A stretch of 34,368 nucleotides of DNA from Candidatus Gastranaerophilales bacterium (GCA_944325095.1 CALUYV010000016.1:1-34368), one strand, 5' to 3'; positions 7,753 to 17,018 are shown, numbered from the stretch's first letter. The notes: generated by a model not told the origin, from the sequence alone. Program-made: numbers and translations.

Positions 7753-7761
7753 GTACAGGCT
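7731..7761 (-). terminator. Intrinsic terminator of an unassigned minus-strand transcript
   Basis: On the minus strand a 10-bp stem (AGCCTGTACT with AGTGCGGGCT, two G-T pairs), a 6-base loop and a run of six T form a textbook terminator. No protein gene on the minus strand lies upstream within 1.5 kb, since the next genes in that direction are on the + strand. It therefore marks the end of an unannotated transcript. Confidence 0.75.
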
Positions 7762-7846
7762 ATAAAGTTTACAACTATCCTTACAACTCTCTTCTAAAAG
7801 TCTTTACTTCCCCCAAAAATATACTAGATATAATTAAATTTTCTAA

Positions 7847-7924
7847 CTAAAAAAATATCCCTAACCATACAGGCAATTTATGCCTCAGCAATCTCTTTCC
7901 TTTTTTCTTGGACTTCTTCGCCAT
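7847..7924 (-). CDS. Possible 25-residue basic-hydrophobic peptide
   Basis: An ATG at 7924 opens 25 codons to a TAG. The peptide starts MAKKSKKKGKRLL and ends LPVWLGIFF: a Lys/Arg-rich head followed by a hydrophobic tail, a pattern seen in some small membrane peptides. GAGGTG sits directly against the ATG, too close for a normal Shine-Dalgarno. It lies inside the candidate small RNA. It may be chance. Confidence 0.15.
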   Translation of the reverse strand: MAKKSKKKGKRLLRHKLPVWLGIFF

Positions 7925-8075
7925 CACCTCTGTTTCTCTGCGTCCAACTATCTTATGTCATATTTGTTACTTACCGAGTAACTTATTTTACCCTTCCTTT
8001 GTCCGGCAGCCATATTTTTAAATTCGGCTTTCCTTATGTAATCTACTTTATTCCTAATTACCGAGAATTACAAGT

Positions 8076-8308
8076 AAATAAATTTTATTATTTTTTTACA
8101 TTTGACCATGCCCCTTGTAGTCATGGGTAAAAACTCGAGTTAATTATTCTTAATGAAGATAATTTAATGAAATCTTGTAAAATTTTTAGCAAATTTTATT
8201 TGACAAATAATAATTACTTAAATAATAATTTAGCATGGTTTTTGACATGTAGAAAATCTTGAAAATTTGTGATAGAGTGAATTACAGCAGTATTAGCACC
8301 GGAAATTT
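8076..8308. other. AT-rich upstream region of the WYL genes
   Basis: No gene is seen. A CCATG/CATGG inverted repeat (8106-8110 with 8122-8126) and two TTGACA hexamers (8200-8205 and 8242-8247) are present. Neither has a convincing -10 at 16-18 bases; AATAAT at 8224-8229 is the best, 18 bases after the first. The second is in TTTGACATGT, which also occurs at 5016-5025. Confidence 0.4.
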
Positions 8309-9250
8309 ATGAAACAATTTTATAAAACAAATACAATTACACATAACCTTTTATCATTAACCGGATTTAAATCCATGATAATTTTTTCTTTATTGGTTGA
8401 ATCTCCAAAATCCTATAAAGAAATACAGCAGCATATTAAAGAGCATGAATATCTGCACGAAGATTTATCCGTGGATGCTCTGCGAATTTATATAAATACA
8501 CTCAAAAATTTTGGCTGTAATATCAAAAGAATTAACGATAACGGAACATATAAATATACAATAGATGATCATCCTTTTCAATTAAAAATTGATGATTCTC
8601 AGGCCCAGAGTATTATAAAAATTTATAAAACAATTTCAAAATCAATAGATGTAAATGATTTAATTATTCTTCAATCATTTTTTAAAAAAATCTCAATACA
8701 TATTACAAACGAAGATTTAAAAAATAAATTAAACAATCTTTCACCGATAAGCAATATTGATATAAACCTTATCAAACAACTTAAACATTATGCCGAAAAC
8801 ACTACAGAAATTACAATATATTATAACTCTGCGATTTCCGGCCGAAAAAATATAACAGTATTAACAGATAAAATAAATGTTGAAAACGGGAAATTATATA
8901 TCTACGGATTCAACTCCGAACATAACAATTATGCAAAATTCCTCGTTTCAAGAATTATAAAAATTGTCAGTGTAAATCTATCCAAAAAGACTCTGCCCGG
9001 TCAGGAATACACTGTCGGTTATGAATATACAAAAGATATTAATGAAGAGTTTGAAACCCTCGAAAACGAAAAAATTATTTCGGAAACAAATAACAAATTA
9101 ATAGTCGAATTAACCTCCAGAAGTAAATTTGAACTGATACAAAGAATAATGTTTCTATCTAAAAAGTGCAAAGTTTTATATCCGGAAGATTTTAAATCCG
9201 ACATTATCGCAACACTCAAAAAAATGAAAGAGGGTTATTTTGAAAAATAA
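8309..9250 (+). CDS. WYL-domain transcriptional regulator (first of tandem pair)
   Basis: The 313-residue protein has an N-terminal winged-helix-like part (residues 15-75, IIFSLLVESPKSYKEIQQHI and ALRIYINTLKNFGCNIKR). The middle helical region leads to a divergent WYL domain (about residues 165-235: EITIYYNSAISGRKNITVLTDKI, then NGKLYIYGFNSE, then KFLVSRIIKIVSV). WYL domains sense nucleic-acid or nucleotide ligands and control DNA binding. The literal W-Y-L motif is replaced by LYIYGF. The downstream gene is a paralogue overlapping by 11 bases, like the pafB-pafC arrangement. The ribosome binding site is weak (CCGGAAATTT). Function is inferred from fold-level pattern only. Confidence 0.65.
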   Translation: MKQFYKTNTITHNLLSLTGFKSMIIFSLLVESPKSYKEIQQHIKEHEYLHEDLSVDALRIYINTLKNFGCNIKRINDNGTYKYTIDDHPFQLKIDDSQAQSIIKIYKTISKSIDVNDLIILQSFFKKISIHITNEDLKNKLNNLSPISNIDINLIKQLKHYAENTTEITIYYNSAISGRKNITVLTDKINVENGKLYIYGFNSEHNNYAKFLVSRIIKIVSVNLSKKTLPGQEYTVGYEYTKDINEEFETLENEKIISETNNKLIVELTSRSKFELIQRIMFLSKKCKVLYPEDFKSDIIATLKKMKEGYFEK

Positions 9251-10169
9251 TAAAAAATTAAATGACGGTTGTATAAAAATTTTCAAATTCCTCAATCTGC
9301 TTTATGAAGATAATGCCGAATACGATAAAGTGCTTGAAATCTTTAAAGGAGAAAACGAAACTCCCAAAGAAAATATACAGGTCACATTAAACAGATACAT
9401 CAATACACTCAAAGTTTTCGGAATAAAAATCGAAAAAGAAAATACTAAATATAAAATTCAAAACAGCATATATTCAATGAATTTTACAGATGCCGATTTA
9501 AAGGCAATAAGTATTCTCACAGAATACATACAGCATTTTCCGAATAAAAAATTATCCGCTCAAATGCAGAACTTTCTCGGGAAACTTGAATTAAGAATGA
9601 ATAATTCTGATAAAAATACATTAAATTCACTGTTAACCACAAACGAATATGATTTTTCTTTTTATTATTCAAATATAAGAGAACAGATTATTCAGTGCGA
9701 AAAGATTTGCAGTGAAAGACAATTTATAACAATAACATATATTAAAAATAATGAGAAATTAAAATGCAGAGGGGTTCTAAAAGAAGTTATATACGGAAGT
9801 AAAACGGTATCAATAAAAGTATATAATTCAGAAAAACACACAAATCTTGATATCCCGATAAATAATATTCTGTCAATCACAAGCCTGCCGCAGGTTGCCG
9901 GACAGGTAGAAATGCCGATGACAGTAGTTTTCAAACTTAAAGGCAGACTTGCAAAAACATACAAACTGAAAGAAAACGAAATCTCAAAAGGCTACGATGA
10001 AGAAGGCAGGCTTATTATTGTAAATAATGATGAAAGCTGGGATAAATTATCGCAAAGACTCCTGCGCTATACCGACTGCTGCGAAATAATTTCACCCAAA
10101 AATCTCCGTGAAGAAATGATTAAACTAATTAGCGATACAATAAAAAATTATGAAACCGGAGAAGAATAA
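9240..10169 (+). CDS. WYL-domain transcriptional regulator (second of tandem pair)
   Basis: This 309-residue paralogue has the same order: an N-terminal helix-turn-helix-like part (residues 8-70, with VTLNRYINTLKVFGIKIEKENTKYKI), a helical linker and a WYL-like beta domain (about residues 160-220: FITITYIKNNEKLKCRGVLKEVIYGSKTVSIKVYN). A WCX-like C-terminal part follows. The start is TTG at 9240, five bases after GAGGG, inside the 3' end of the first gene. The 11-base overlap implies coupled translation and probably a heterodimer. It is more diverged in the WYL core than its partner. It converges on der with a 61-base gap lacking an obvious terminator. Confidence 0.6.
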   Translation: MKNNKKLNDGCIKIFKFLNLLYEDNAEYDKVLEIFKGENETPKENIQVTLNRYINTLKVFGIKIEKENTKYKIQNSIYSMNFTDADLKAISILTEYIQHFPNKKLSAQMQNFLGKLELRMNNSDKNTLNSLLTTNEYDFSFYYSNIREQIIQCEKICSERQFITITYIKNNEKLKCRGVLKEVIYGSKTVSIKVYNSEKHTNLDIPINNILSITSLPQVAGQVEMPMTVVFKLKGRLAKTYKLKENEISKGYDEEGRLIIVNNDESWDKLSQRLLRYTDCCEIISPKNLREEMIKLISDTIKNYETGEE

Positions 10170-10230
10170 AATTCCCCTCCCGAATATTTCTAAAAATTAA
10201 AAGAACAAACTGTTTAACCGGAAATAATTA

Positions 10231-11571
10231 CTATTTGCTTTTATTATTTTTATCGCCTCTGTTACGAACTGAAATTCTGATAGGAGTGCCGTAAAATCCG
10301 AAGGCTTCACGCAATTTATTTTCTATATATCTTTTATAACTGTCTTTCAGGAGTTCTTCATTATTTACAAACAGTACAAATGTAGGCGGCTGAACTTTTG
10401 CCTGAGTAGTATAATATATTTTAAGCCTTTTACCTTTGAAACTTGTCGGCGGATTGAGTGCATACGCTTCATTTATGATTTTATTTAAAAGTCCGGTCGA
10501 AACGCGTTTTACACACTGCTCATAAACTTTTATACTTTCGGTGAAAATTTGATCCAACCTCTGTTTTGTAACAGCACTTATAAATATCTTCGGAGCAAAA
10601 CTCAAAAACGGGATATCTGATGCCAGTTTTTTTTCAAATTGATTAATTGTATTTGCTTTCTTATCTTCAATTAAATCCCATTTATTTATCGCAACAATAA
10701 GCCCTTTTCCGGATTCGGTAATAATTGATGAGATTTTTTTATCTTGATCGGAAATACCTTCTTTCGCATCAATCACTAAAATAGCAACATCACAATCTCT
10801 TATTGAGCGGATTGCTCTATCTACCGCAAACTTTTCAACCCCGTAATCAACTTTGGATTTTTTTCTGATTCCGGCAGTATCGACAATAATAAATTCGTTG
10901 TCTTTATATTTAATATAACTGTCAATACTATCTCTGGTTGTTCCGGAAACATCAGAAACAATAACTCTGTCTGTATTTAATAAAGCATTAACAATAGAAG
11001 ATTTGCCGGCATTAGGACGACCGACAATAGCAATTTTAATTTTGTTTTCATCTTCTTCATTTTCAAAAACTTCAAAATCCGAAGTAACCAACTCCAATAA
11101 ATCACCGACACCGCCGCTGCCGTGCAAAGCAGAAATTCCGACAGGCTCGCCGAGAGATAATTCATAAAAATCATTCACCATAAGCAAAGATTCTTGATTA
11201 TCACATTTATTCACGGCAAGATAAACAGGTTTATCCGTCTGGCGCAATATATTTGCAATATCATAATCTACAGGATTTATTCCGTCTTTTCCGTCAACAA
11301 GAAATATAATTTTATCGGCTTCTTCACACGCTAATTTCGCCTGATCAAAAATAGAAACCATTATATCATCTTCATCCCCGGGAATAATTCCGCCGGTATC
11401 AATTACGGTAAACCGCTTATTAATCCATTCGACATCAAAATATATTCTGTCGCGCGTAACTCCCGGCAAATCATCCACTATTGAATTTCTTGCCCCGGCA
11501 AGACGATTGACAAATGTAGATTTGCCTACATTCGGTCTTCCAACTATTGCAACTAACGGCTTTCTTTTCAT
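10231..11571 (-). CDS. der: Ribosome assembly GTPase Der (EngA)
   Basis: The 446 residues match Der. Two tandem GTPase domains are visible: G1 GRPNVGKS (11-18), DLPGVTRDR, DTGG and NKCD (121-124); then GRPNAGKS (184-191), DVSGTTRDS, DTAGIRKK and NKWD (296-299). A C-terminal KH-like domain contains YYTTQAKVQPPTFVLFVN. Der acts in late 50S subunit maturation. The ATG has no Shine-Dalgarno. A TTGCAA-N16-TAATAT promoter ends six bases before it, so the transcript should start at or next to the start codon. It stands alone, divergent from gdhA. Confidence 0.96.
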   Translation of the reverse strand: MKRKPLVAIVGRPNVGKSTFVNRLAGARNSIVDDLPGVTRDRIYFDVEWINKRFTVIDTGGIIPGDEDDIMVSIFDQAKLACEEADKIIFLVDGKDGINPVDYDIANILRQTDKPVYLAVNKCDNQESLLMVNDFYELSLGEPVGISALHGSGGVGDLLELVTSDFEVFENEEDENKIKIAIVGRPNAGKSSIVNALLNTDRVIVSDVSGTTRDSIDSYIKYKDNEFIIVDTAGIRKKSKVDYGVEKFAVDRAIRSIRDCDVAILVIDAKEGISDQDKKISSIITESGKGLIVAINKWDLIEDKKANTINQFEKKLASDIPFLSFAPKIFISAVTKQRLDQIFTESIKVYEQCVKRVSTGLLNKIINEAYALNPPTSFKGKRLKIYYTTQAKVQPPTFVLFVNNEELLKDSYKRYIENKLREAFGFYGTPIRISVRNRGDKNNKSK

Positions 11572-11577
11572 AGTTTT

Positions 11578-11605
11578 ATATTATCACGGATAATATTTTT
11601 TGCAA
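11578..11605 (-). promoter_or_regulatory. der promoter (leaderless)
   Basis: Minus strand TTGCAA (11605-11600), 16-base spacer, TAATAT (11583-11578), then only six bases to the ATG at 11571. This predicts a leaderless mRNA. Confidence 0.6.
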
Positions 11606-11641
11606 AAAACAAAAATTTAATAAAAATTTTTATTCAAATAA

Positions 11642-13066
<1,425 letters not shown>

Positions 13067-13073
13067 AAAAGTT

Positions 13074-13856
13074 TTAAATAATATTTGCAAAACTCAAAAA
13101 ATATTCTTCTATAACATTCATAAGCATAGGCAGAATCCAAACAAGAATTGCCGCACCAATAACAGGTTTGAACAGAAAACTCAAAGTAAAGACATTAACC
13201 TGCGGTGCGGTTCTTGAAATTACACCCAGAATAATATCCTGTGCCAGAGTCGCAAGCAATATCGGGGCCGCTATTTGCAATCCCATATATAAAGTATTTG
13301 ACGATAACTTTATTAGAAGTTCCATATTAGCAAGTTTTGAAATCTGCATTGCCGAAGAATATACAGGGAAAATTTCGAAACTCCGCAACAGAGCTTTGAA
13401 TAACCAGTAAACTCCGCCGATATTTATAAAAATCAAAATTCCCATAAGAGCGATTAATTTTGTCAAAATAGAAACCTGTGCTGATGTTGTCGGATCCAAA
13501 GCAGTGGCTGACTGCAGCCCCATCTGCATATTAATCATTTCTGCACCGGAATCAACCGCAAGAGTAATTAACTGTGCCATATATCCGATAACAGCACCGG
13601 TTACAACATTTAATAACAGCGACAGCGCAAAAGAATCGCACTGTGCCAGCACTTTATCAGGAGAAAGAAACGGCACAATGAAAATTGTAACCAATAAAGC
13701 AAGAGGAATTTTCACAAGAGAAGGAATATCCCTCCTGTTAAAAATAGGAGCAAATCTGAAGAAACCGAGCATACGTGCAAAAATTAATGCTCCTGCCATA
13801 ATGTAAGCATTCGCTGAAGGAAACATCTGCATTATTGCCGAGTACAAATTATCCAT
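13074..13856 (-). CDS. fliR: Flagellar export gate protein FliR
   Basis: The 260-residue protein is an integral membrane export-gate component, which assembles with FliP and FliQ in the basal-body membrane. It has about six hydrophobic segments, the conserved MINMQMGLQSATALDPTT segment, and the C-terminal signature GLQIAAPILLATLAQDIILGVISRTAPQVNVF. It is the last gene of the operon, three bases after fliQ. Neither flhB nor flhA follows; the next gene, gdhA, is on the other strand. FliR and its type III secretion equivalent SctT cannot be told apart by fold. FliO in the operon favours a flagellar origin. Confidence 0.9.
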   Translation of the reverse strand: MDNLYSAIMQMFPSANAYIMAGALIFARMLGFFRFAPIFNRRDIPSLVKIPLALLVTIFIVPFLSPDKVLAQCDSFALSLLLNVVTGAVIGYMAQLITLAVDSGAEMINMQMGLQSATALDPTTSAQVSILTKLIALMGILIFINIGGVYWLFKALLRSFEIFPVYSSAMQISKLANMELLIKLSSNTLYMGLQIAAPILLATLAQDIILGVISRTAPQVNVFTLSFLFKPVIGAAILVWILPMLMNVIEEYFLSFANII

Positions 13857-13859
13857 TTA

Positions 13860-14348
13860 CTACCTGCCCAAAATCCTCTGTGTTTCAACCAAATCCGGTT
13901 TCGGCATCGCATTTTTTGATGCCGGAATGTATTTTGGCTTCTGTGCCTGATCAAGATAAGGCAATTTGCCCGGATTTTTCATTATTTGTTCTATATTATC
14001 AATATTTTTAAATCTGTCACGCATCTCAGCCGAAAAAGGAATTGTATATTTGTGATAATCAGATTCCAGAACAAAATTATCACTTTTCGGAACAGTATTA
14101 AACGCAAGAACCATTCCTTCCTGAAACAGTCCGGTCAAAAGTCTTACAAACCCGACACCGCCGATTATGATAACAAGGAAAACTCCGAGAATCTTAGGAG
14201 CGGCGGCAATAGTCTGCTCCTGAACCTGCGTAACAGCCTGCAATATACCGACTACAAGCCCGATTCCCGCAGCAACCAGTACGCATGGCATCGATATTGC
14301 CAGCATTATTAAAAAACCTTTTGCTAAGTATTCTAACAGTATTTCCAT
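13860..14348 (-). CDS. fliQ: FliQ with unusual C-terminal extension
   Basis: Residues 1-85 are a normal FliQ: two transmembrane helices (residues 9-37 and 50-80) with VGILQAVTQVQEQTIAAAPKI between them. FliQ is usually about 90 residues. Here the frame continues to 162 residues with a hydrophilic, Lys/Pro-rich tail (DNIEQIMKNPGKLPYLDQAQ and following). The extension is in frame up to a stop three bases before fliR, so it is not a sequencing artefact by appearance. It may contact another export or C-ring component. It starts 14 bases after fliP. Confidence 0.88.
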   Translation of the reverse strand: MEILLEYLAKGFLIMLAISMPCVLVAAGIGLVVGILQAVTQVQEQTIAAAPKILGVFLVIIIGGVGFVRLLTGLFQEGMVLAFNTVPKSDNFVLESDYHKYTIPFSAEMRDRFKNIDNIEQIMKNPGKLPYLDQAQKPKYIPASKNAMPKPDLVETQRILGR

Positions 14349-14362
14349 AATCTGCCCTCACA

Positions 14363-15001
14363 TCAGTTATAACTGGACACAAGCCCTTGAACAATAAGTG
14401 TCCATCCATCAACTGCTATAAATATCAGTAATTTGAACGGCATTGATATGATTGTCGGTGATAACATCATCATACCGAGTGCTAACAGGATATTTGCAAC
14501 AACAAGATCCAGAATTATAAACGGTACAAATATAATAAAACTTATTTCAAAGGATGTTTTCAATTCACTGACAATATAAGCCGGTGCGACTTCCCATATA
14601 GATATATCATCCGGAGATTTCGGCTTAGGTTTTTGCGACATTTCGATAAAAAATGCAAGATCCGCTTCCCTTGTCTGCTTGAGCATAAACTCTTTCAGCG
14701 GCTTGGAACCCTCCTGAATGGCTGCCACCATATCGTGATTCTGTTTATACGGAACAGATCCCATATCATACATTTTTTGAAATGTTGAACCCATTGTATA
14801 AAATGTCAAAATTATAGACAATCCTATTATTACAATTGCAGGCGGTACAGATTGCGTACCCATTGCTGTTTTTAACATTGCAAATACTACAACAAATCTT
14901 AAAAAACTCGTCATACAGCAAAACATAAAAGGCAGTAATGAAAACATTGTCATTACTATCAGCATCTGTAATACGGGATTTAAAGTTTGTAATTGATCCA
15001 T
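14363..15001 (-). CDS. fliP: Flagellar export gate protein FliP
   Basis: The 212-residue protein shows the FliP signatures: SFLRFVVVFAMLKTAMGTQSVPP near the N-terminus, APAYIVSELKTSFEISFIIFVPFIILDLVVANILLALGMMMLSP, and SMPFKLLIFIAVDGW. Four transmembrane helices flank a central soluble loop. FliP forms the core ring of the export gate. Unlike E. coli FliP (245 residues with a cleavable signal), it starts at the first membrane helix, as in SctR proteins. It lies between fliO and fliQ, ten bases after fliO. Confidence 0.93.
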   Translation of the reverse strand: MDQLQTLNPVLQMLIVMTMFSLLPFMFCCMTSFLRFVVVFAMLKTAMGTQSVPPAIVIIGLSIILTFYTMGSTFQKMYDMGSVPYKQNHDMVAAIQEGSKPLKEFMLKQTREADLAFFIEMSQKPKPKSPDDISIWEVAPAYIVSELKTSFEISFIIFVPFIILDLVVANILLALGMMMLSPTIISMPFKLLIFIAVDGWTLIVQGLVSSYN

Positions 15002-15011
15002 AATTATATCC

Positions 15012-15662
15012 TTACAATTCGTTTATTTTTTTAGCCATATCCTTCATCGGAGAACCTGTCGAAATTGATTTTGCCGCAGGGGCTGATTTTGGAGCCGCCG
15101 GCTGCGGATTTCGTACGGAAGGCTGTACCGGCATCTGCACCTGTTTCTGCCTTACCGGCATTCTCACCACCGGTTTTTGCTGCACCGGCTGCTTAACAGG
15201 CATTTGAACGGGATTTCCCGCTCTGGTATCCATTGAATGCCTGATATTTGAAATTCCGATACCCCTTCTTGTTATAGGTTCAAGGTGCACCCGCTTAGAC
15301 TCTGGAGCCGGAGCCGCCTGCCGGCGTTCCTGCCGTTCAACAAATTCCATAGTATTTCTAAATGTCTGATTTGAATTTTGATAATCTTCAATACAATTCA
15401 TATCAGGTCTGCCGCTGTTTAATTTGGAGATTAAAGTTGTTCTGTCTATGTCGGAAGCAATTAAAAACTTTTCGTTTCCAACTCTTATGACCTGAAGGGT
15501 TTTTCTAGGATTTAAATTCATTGTATCTTCAATTTCAATACAATTTGTACGCTTTTTGCCAAGACTGCCGTCCATAATTTTTTTATACACAAACACGGCA
15601 AAACAGATTAAACCTGTCATTGCCATTGTATATACCATAAAATTTGCAACATATCCGCCCAT
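15012..15662 (-). CDS. fliO: FliO-like flagellar biosynthesis protein
   Basis: The 216-residue protein has one N-terminal membrane helix (residues 8-28) followed by a compact domain typical of FliO (NCIEIEDTMNLNPRKTLQVIRVGNEKFLIASDIDRTTLISKL). FliO helps FliP assemble. Beyond residue 110 lies a long low-complexity Pro/Gln/Val/Met tail with repeats such as VQMPVKQPVQQKPVVRMPV. The start has AAGGAGAGG upstream. Position directly before fliP supports the name. FliO is absent from injectisomes, so its presence argues for a flagellum. Confidence 0.75.
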   Translation of the reverse strand: MGGYVANFMVYTMAMTGLICFAVFVYKKIMDGSLGKKRTNCIEIEDTMNLNPRKTLQVIRVGNEKFLIASDIDRTTLISKLNSGRPDMNCIEDYQNSNQTFRNTMEFVERQERRQAAPAPESKRVHLEPITRRGIGISNIRHSMDTRAGNPVQMPVKQPVQQKPVVRMPVRQKQVQMPVQPSVRNPQPAAPKSAPAAKSISTGSPMKDMAKKINEL

Positions 15663-15690
15663 AAAAGCAACCTCTCCTTATTATAAAAAG

Positions 15691-16878
15691 TTATATATTT
15701 TCATCTTCCAGTTCGAAATCACTGTAATCAAATTCTTCATCCTCGGAATTGTTTTCTTCCTCCTCATTTTCGTCATATTCTTCAGAATTTTGAGGATTAT
15801 TATATTGCTCCTCTCCTTCCGGCGGCGGAGCACTTTCAACCGGAGCGGCAGGTGCGGATTTTTTATCTCCCGTTAAAATTTGATTAATTTTAACACCGTA
15901 CCTGTCATTAACAATCACCAGATTCCCGCTTGCAATCGGGTTTCCTTCAACTTTTAAAGTCACATTATTTTCATAAAGGGATGTCAAATCAACAACAAGC
16001 CCGTTTTCTATGCTTTTTAACTCCCCGAGAGATATCTTGACCGCATCAAATTCAGCTGTCATTTCTACTTCCAGACTGTCCCATATATTAGGAGTATTAC
16101 TGCTCATCTCTTCTCCTCCGTCCTCTTCTGCCGGTATCAGTATATCCATATTCGGATTTAATTTTACCTGAAATGCTTTTCCGTTTACCGCAAGCTGCAA
16201 ATTTTCTATATTACTGTCTTCAAATACAACTACATCATCATTTTCCAGATTTTTAATATCAAACAGTGAAAATTTTGTTTTGCCGACAAACACCTGCGCC
16301 ATAGTTTCGGTATTCGGAAAATCTTCTTCTGAAAATTTGTCCTGCTGAGAAACTACAACTTCAGGATTTAATAATACTGCAGGCATAGTAATAAAAACTT
16401 TTCCGGTTTTATTATTATATTCCTCAGTTTCTTTTATTATAAACGTTAGATGAATTACGTCAAAATTATTACGTTTTAATTCATTTTGCGGCGGCGGGCT
16501 CAACAAACCTTTCAAATGCTCAAATAAATAATCATTAAATGATGTAATAATCTTGGCTTCTAATTCGGATATTTTATTGATATTGAACTTCATTTTCGAC
16601 TGACCCAGAATTTTGGACAATATCAAATCTATAGTCTTTGATGTTAAGCGGAAAAACATTTCATAATCTTTTCCTATCTTAATCTTTGTAACAAAACAAG
16701 ATTCATCCCCCAAAAGACAATTTATATTTTTACTGATTCCGATTAGTTCCATACGAAAATTAGGGTTGAAAAATTCATTGCAAGATTCCTGTACAATTTT
16801 CGGGAAAGTGTTTTGATACCAGTTATACTCTTTGCATAACTGATTTGTTGATATTGAATTTTGTAATTCTTCCTTCAT
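15691..16878 (-). CDS. Double-SpoA switch protein (FliM/FliN- or SctQ-like)
   Basis: The 395-residue protein has an N-terminal region (residues 20-185) comparable in position to the FliM middle domain. A first SpoA-like domain follows (about 194-248: QVFVGKTKFSLFDIKNLENDDVVVF), then a second (about 266-336: VEMTAEFDAVKISLGELKSIENG and GVKINQIL). The end is a 57-residue tail rich in Pro, Asn, Glu and Asp. FliM and FliN normally carry one SpoA domain each. Two in one chain is the layout of injectisome SctQ. It should build the cytoplasmic C-ring or sorting platform. AAGGGA precedes the ATG by eight bases. It is the first gene of the fliOPQR operon. Confidence 0.7.
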   Translation of the reverse strand: MKEELQNSISTNQLCKEYNWYQNTFPKIVQESCNEFFNPNFRMELIGISKNINCLLGDESCFVTKIKIGKDYEMFFRLTSKTIDLILSKILGQSKMKFNINKISELEAKIITSFNDYLFEHLKGLLSPPPQNELKRNNFDVIHLTFIIKETEEYNNKTGKVFITMPAVLLNPEVVVSQQDKFSEEDFPNTETMAQVFVGKTKFSLFDIKNLENDDVVVFEDSNIENLQLAVNGKAFQVKLNPNMDILIPAEEDGGEEMSSNTPNIWDSLEVEMTAEFDAVKISLGELKSIENGLVVDLTSLYENNVTLKVEGNPIASGNLVIVNDRYGVKINQILTGDKKSAPAAPVESAPPPEGEEQYNNPQNSEEYDENEEEENNSEDEEFDYSDFELEDENI

Positions 16879-16934
16879 TGCAACTATCCCTTAAATTTTC
16901 CCGGAGTCTGTAGATAAAAATCCCCACATTTACA

Positions 16935-16963
16935 ATATTACAGATTTTTGTTTCTGACATCAA
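16935..16963 (-). promoter_or_regulatory. Promoter of the fli operon
   Basis: Minus strand TTGATG (16963-16958), 17-base spacer, TAATAT (16940-16935), giving a leader of about 50 bases. It sits in the 140-base gap after recG, so the fli genes need not depend on recG transcription. Confidence 0.4.
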
Positions 16964-17018
16964 TCTTTTAATGGATTTTTTTACAAAGTCAACTATTAAG
17001 ATGACAATGTCAATAAAA

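Larger units (their letters stand above)
7731..8075 (-). ncRNA. Candidate structured small RNA
   Basis: This is a purine-rich minus-strand stretch in a 591-base gap, ending in the terminator at 7731-7761. Visible stems are GTTACT/AGTAAC (7966-7982, 5-base loop), TTGGAC/GTCCAA (7908-7913 with 7942-7947), AGGCA/TGCCT (7871-7885, 5-base loop) and AGCC/GGCT (8008-8011 with 8026-8029). A possible promoter is TTGTAA-N17-TAAAGT near 8045-8073. I checked by eye for tmRNA, RNase P, SRP and c-di-GMP/glutamine riboswitch signatures and found none convincing. Extent and class are uncertain. It could instead be an mRNA for very small peptides: an ORF of 25 codons lies at 7847-7924. Confidence 0.35.

Noticed and set aside
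7731-8110. tmRNA, RNase P RNA, SRP RNA or c-di-GMP riboswitch in the anmK upstream gap
   Set aside because: None of their hallmark conserved strings was found by eye on either strand.
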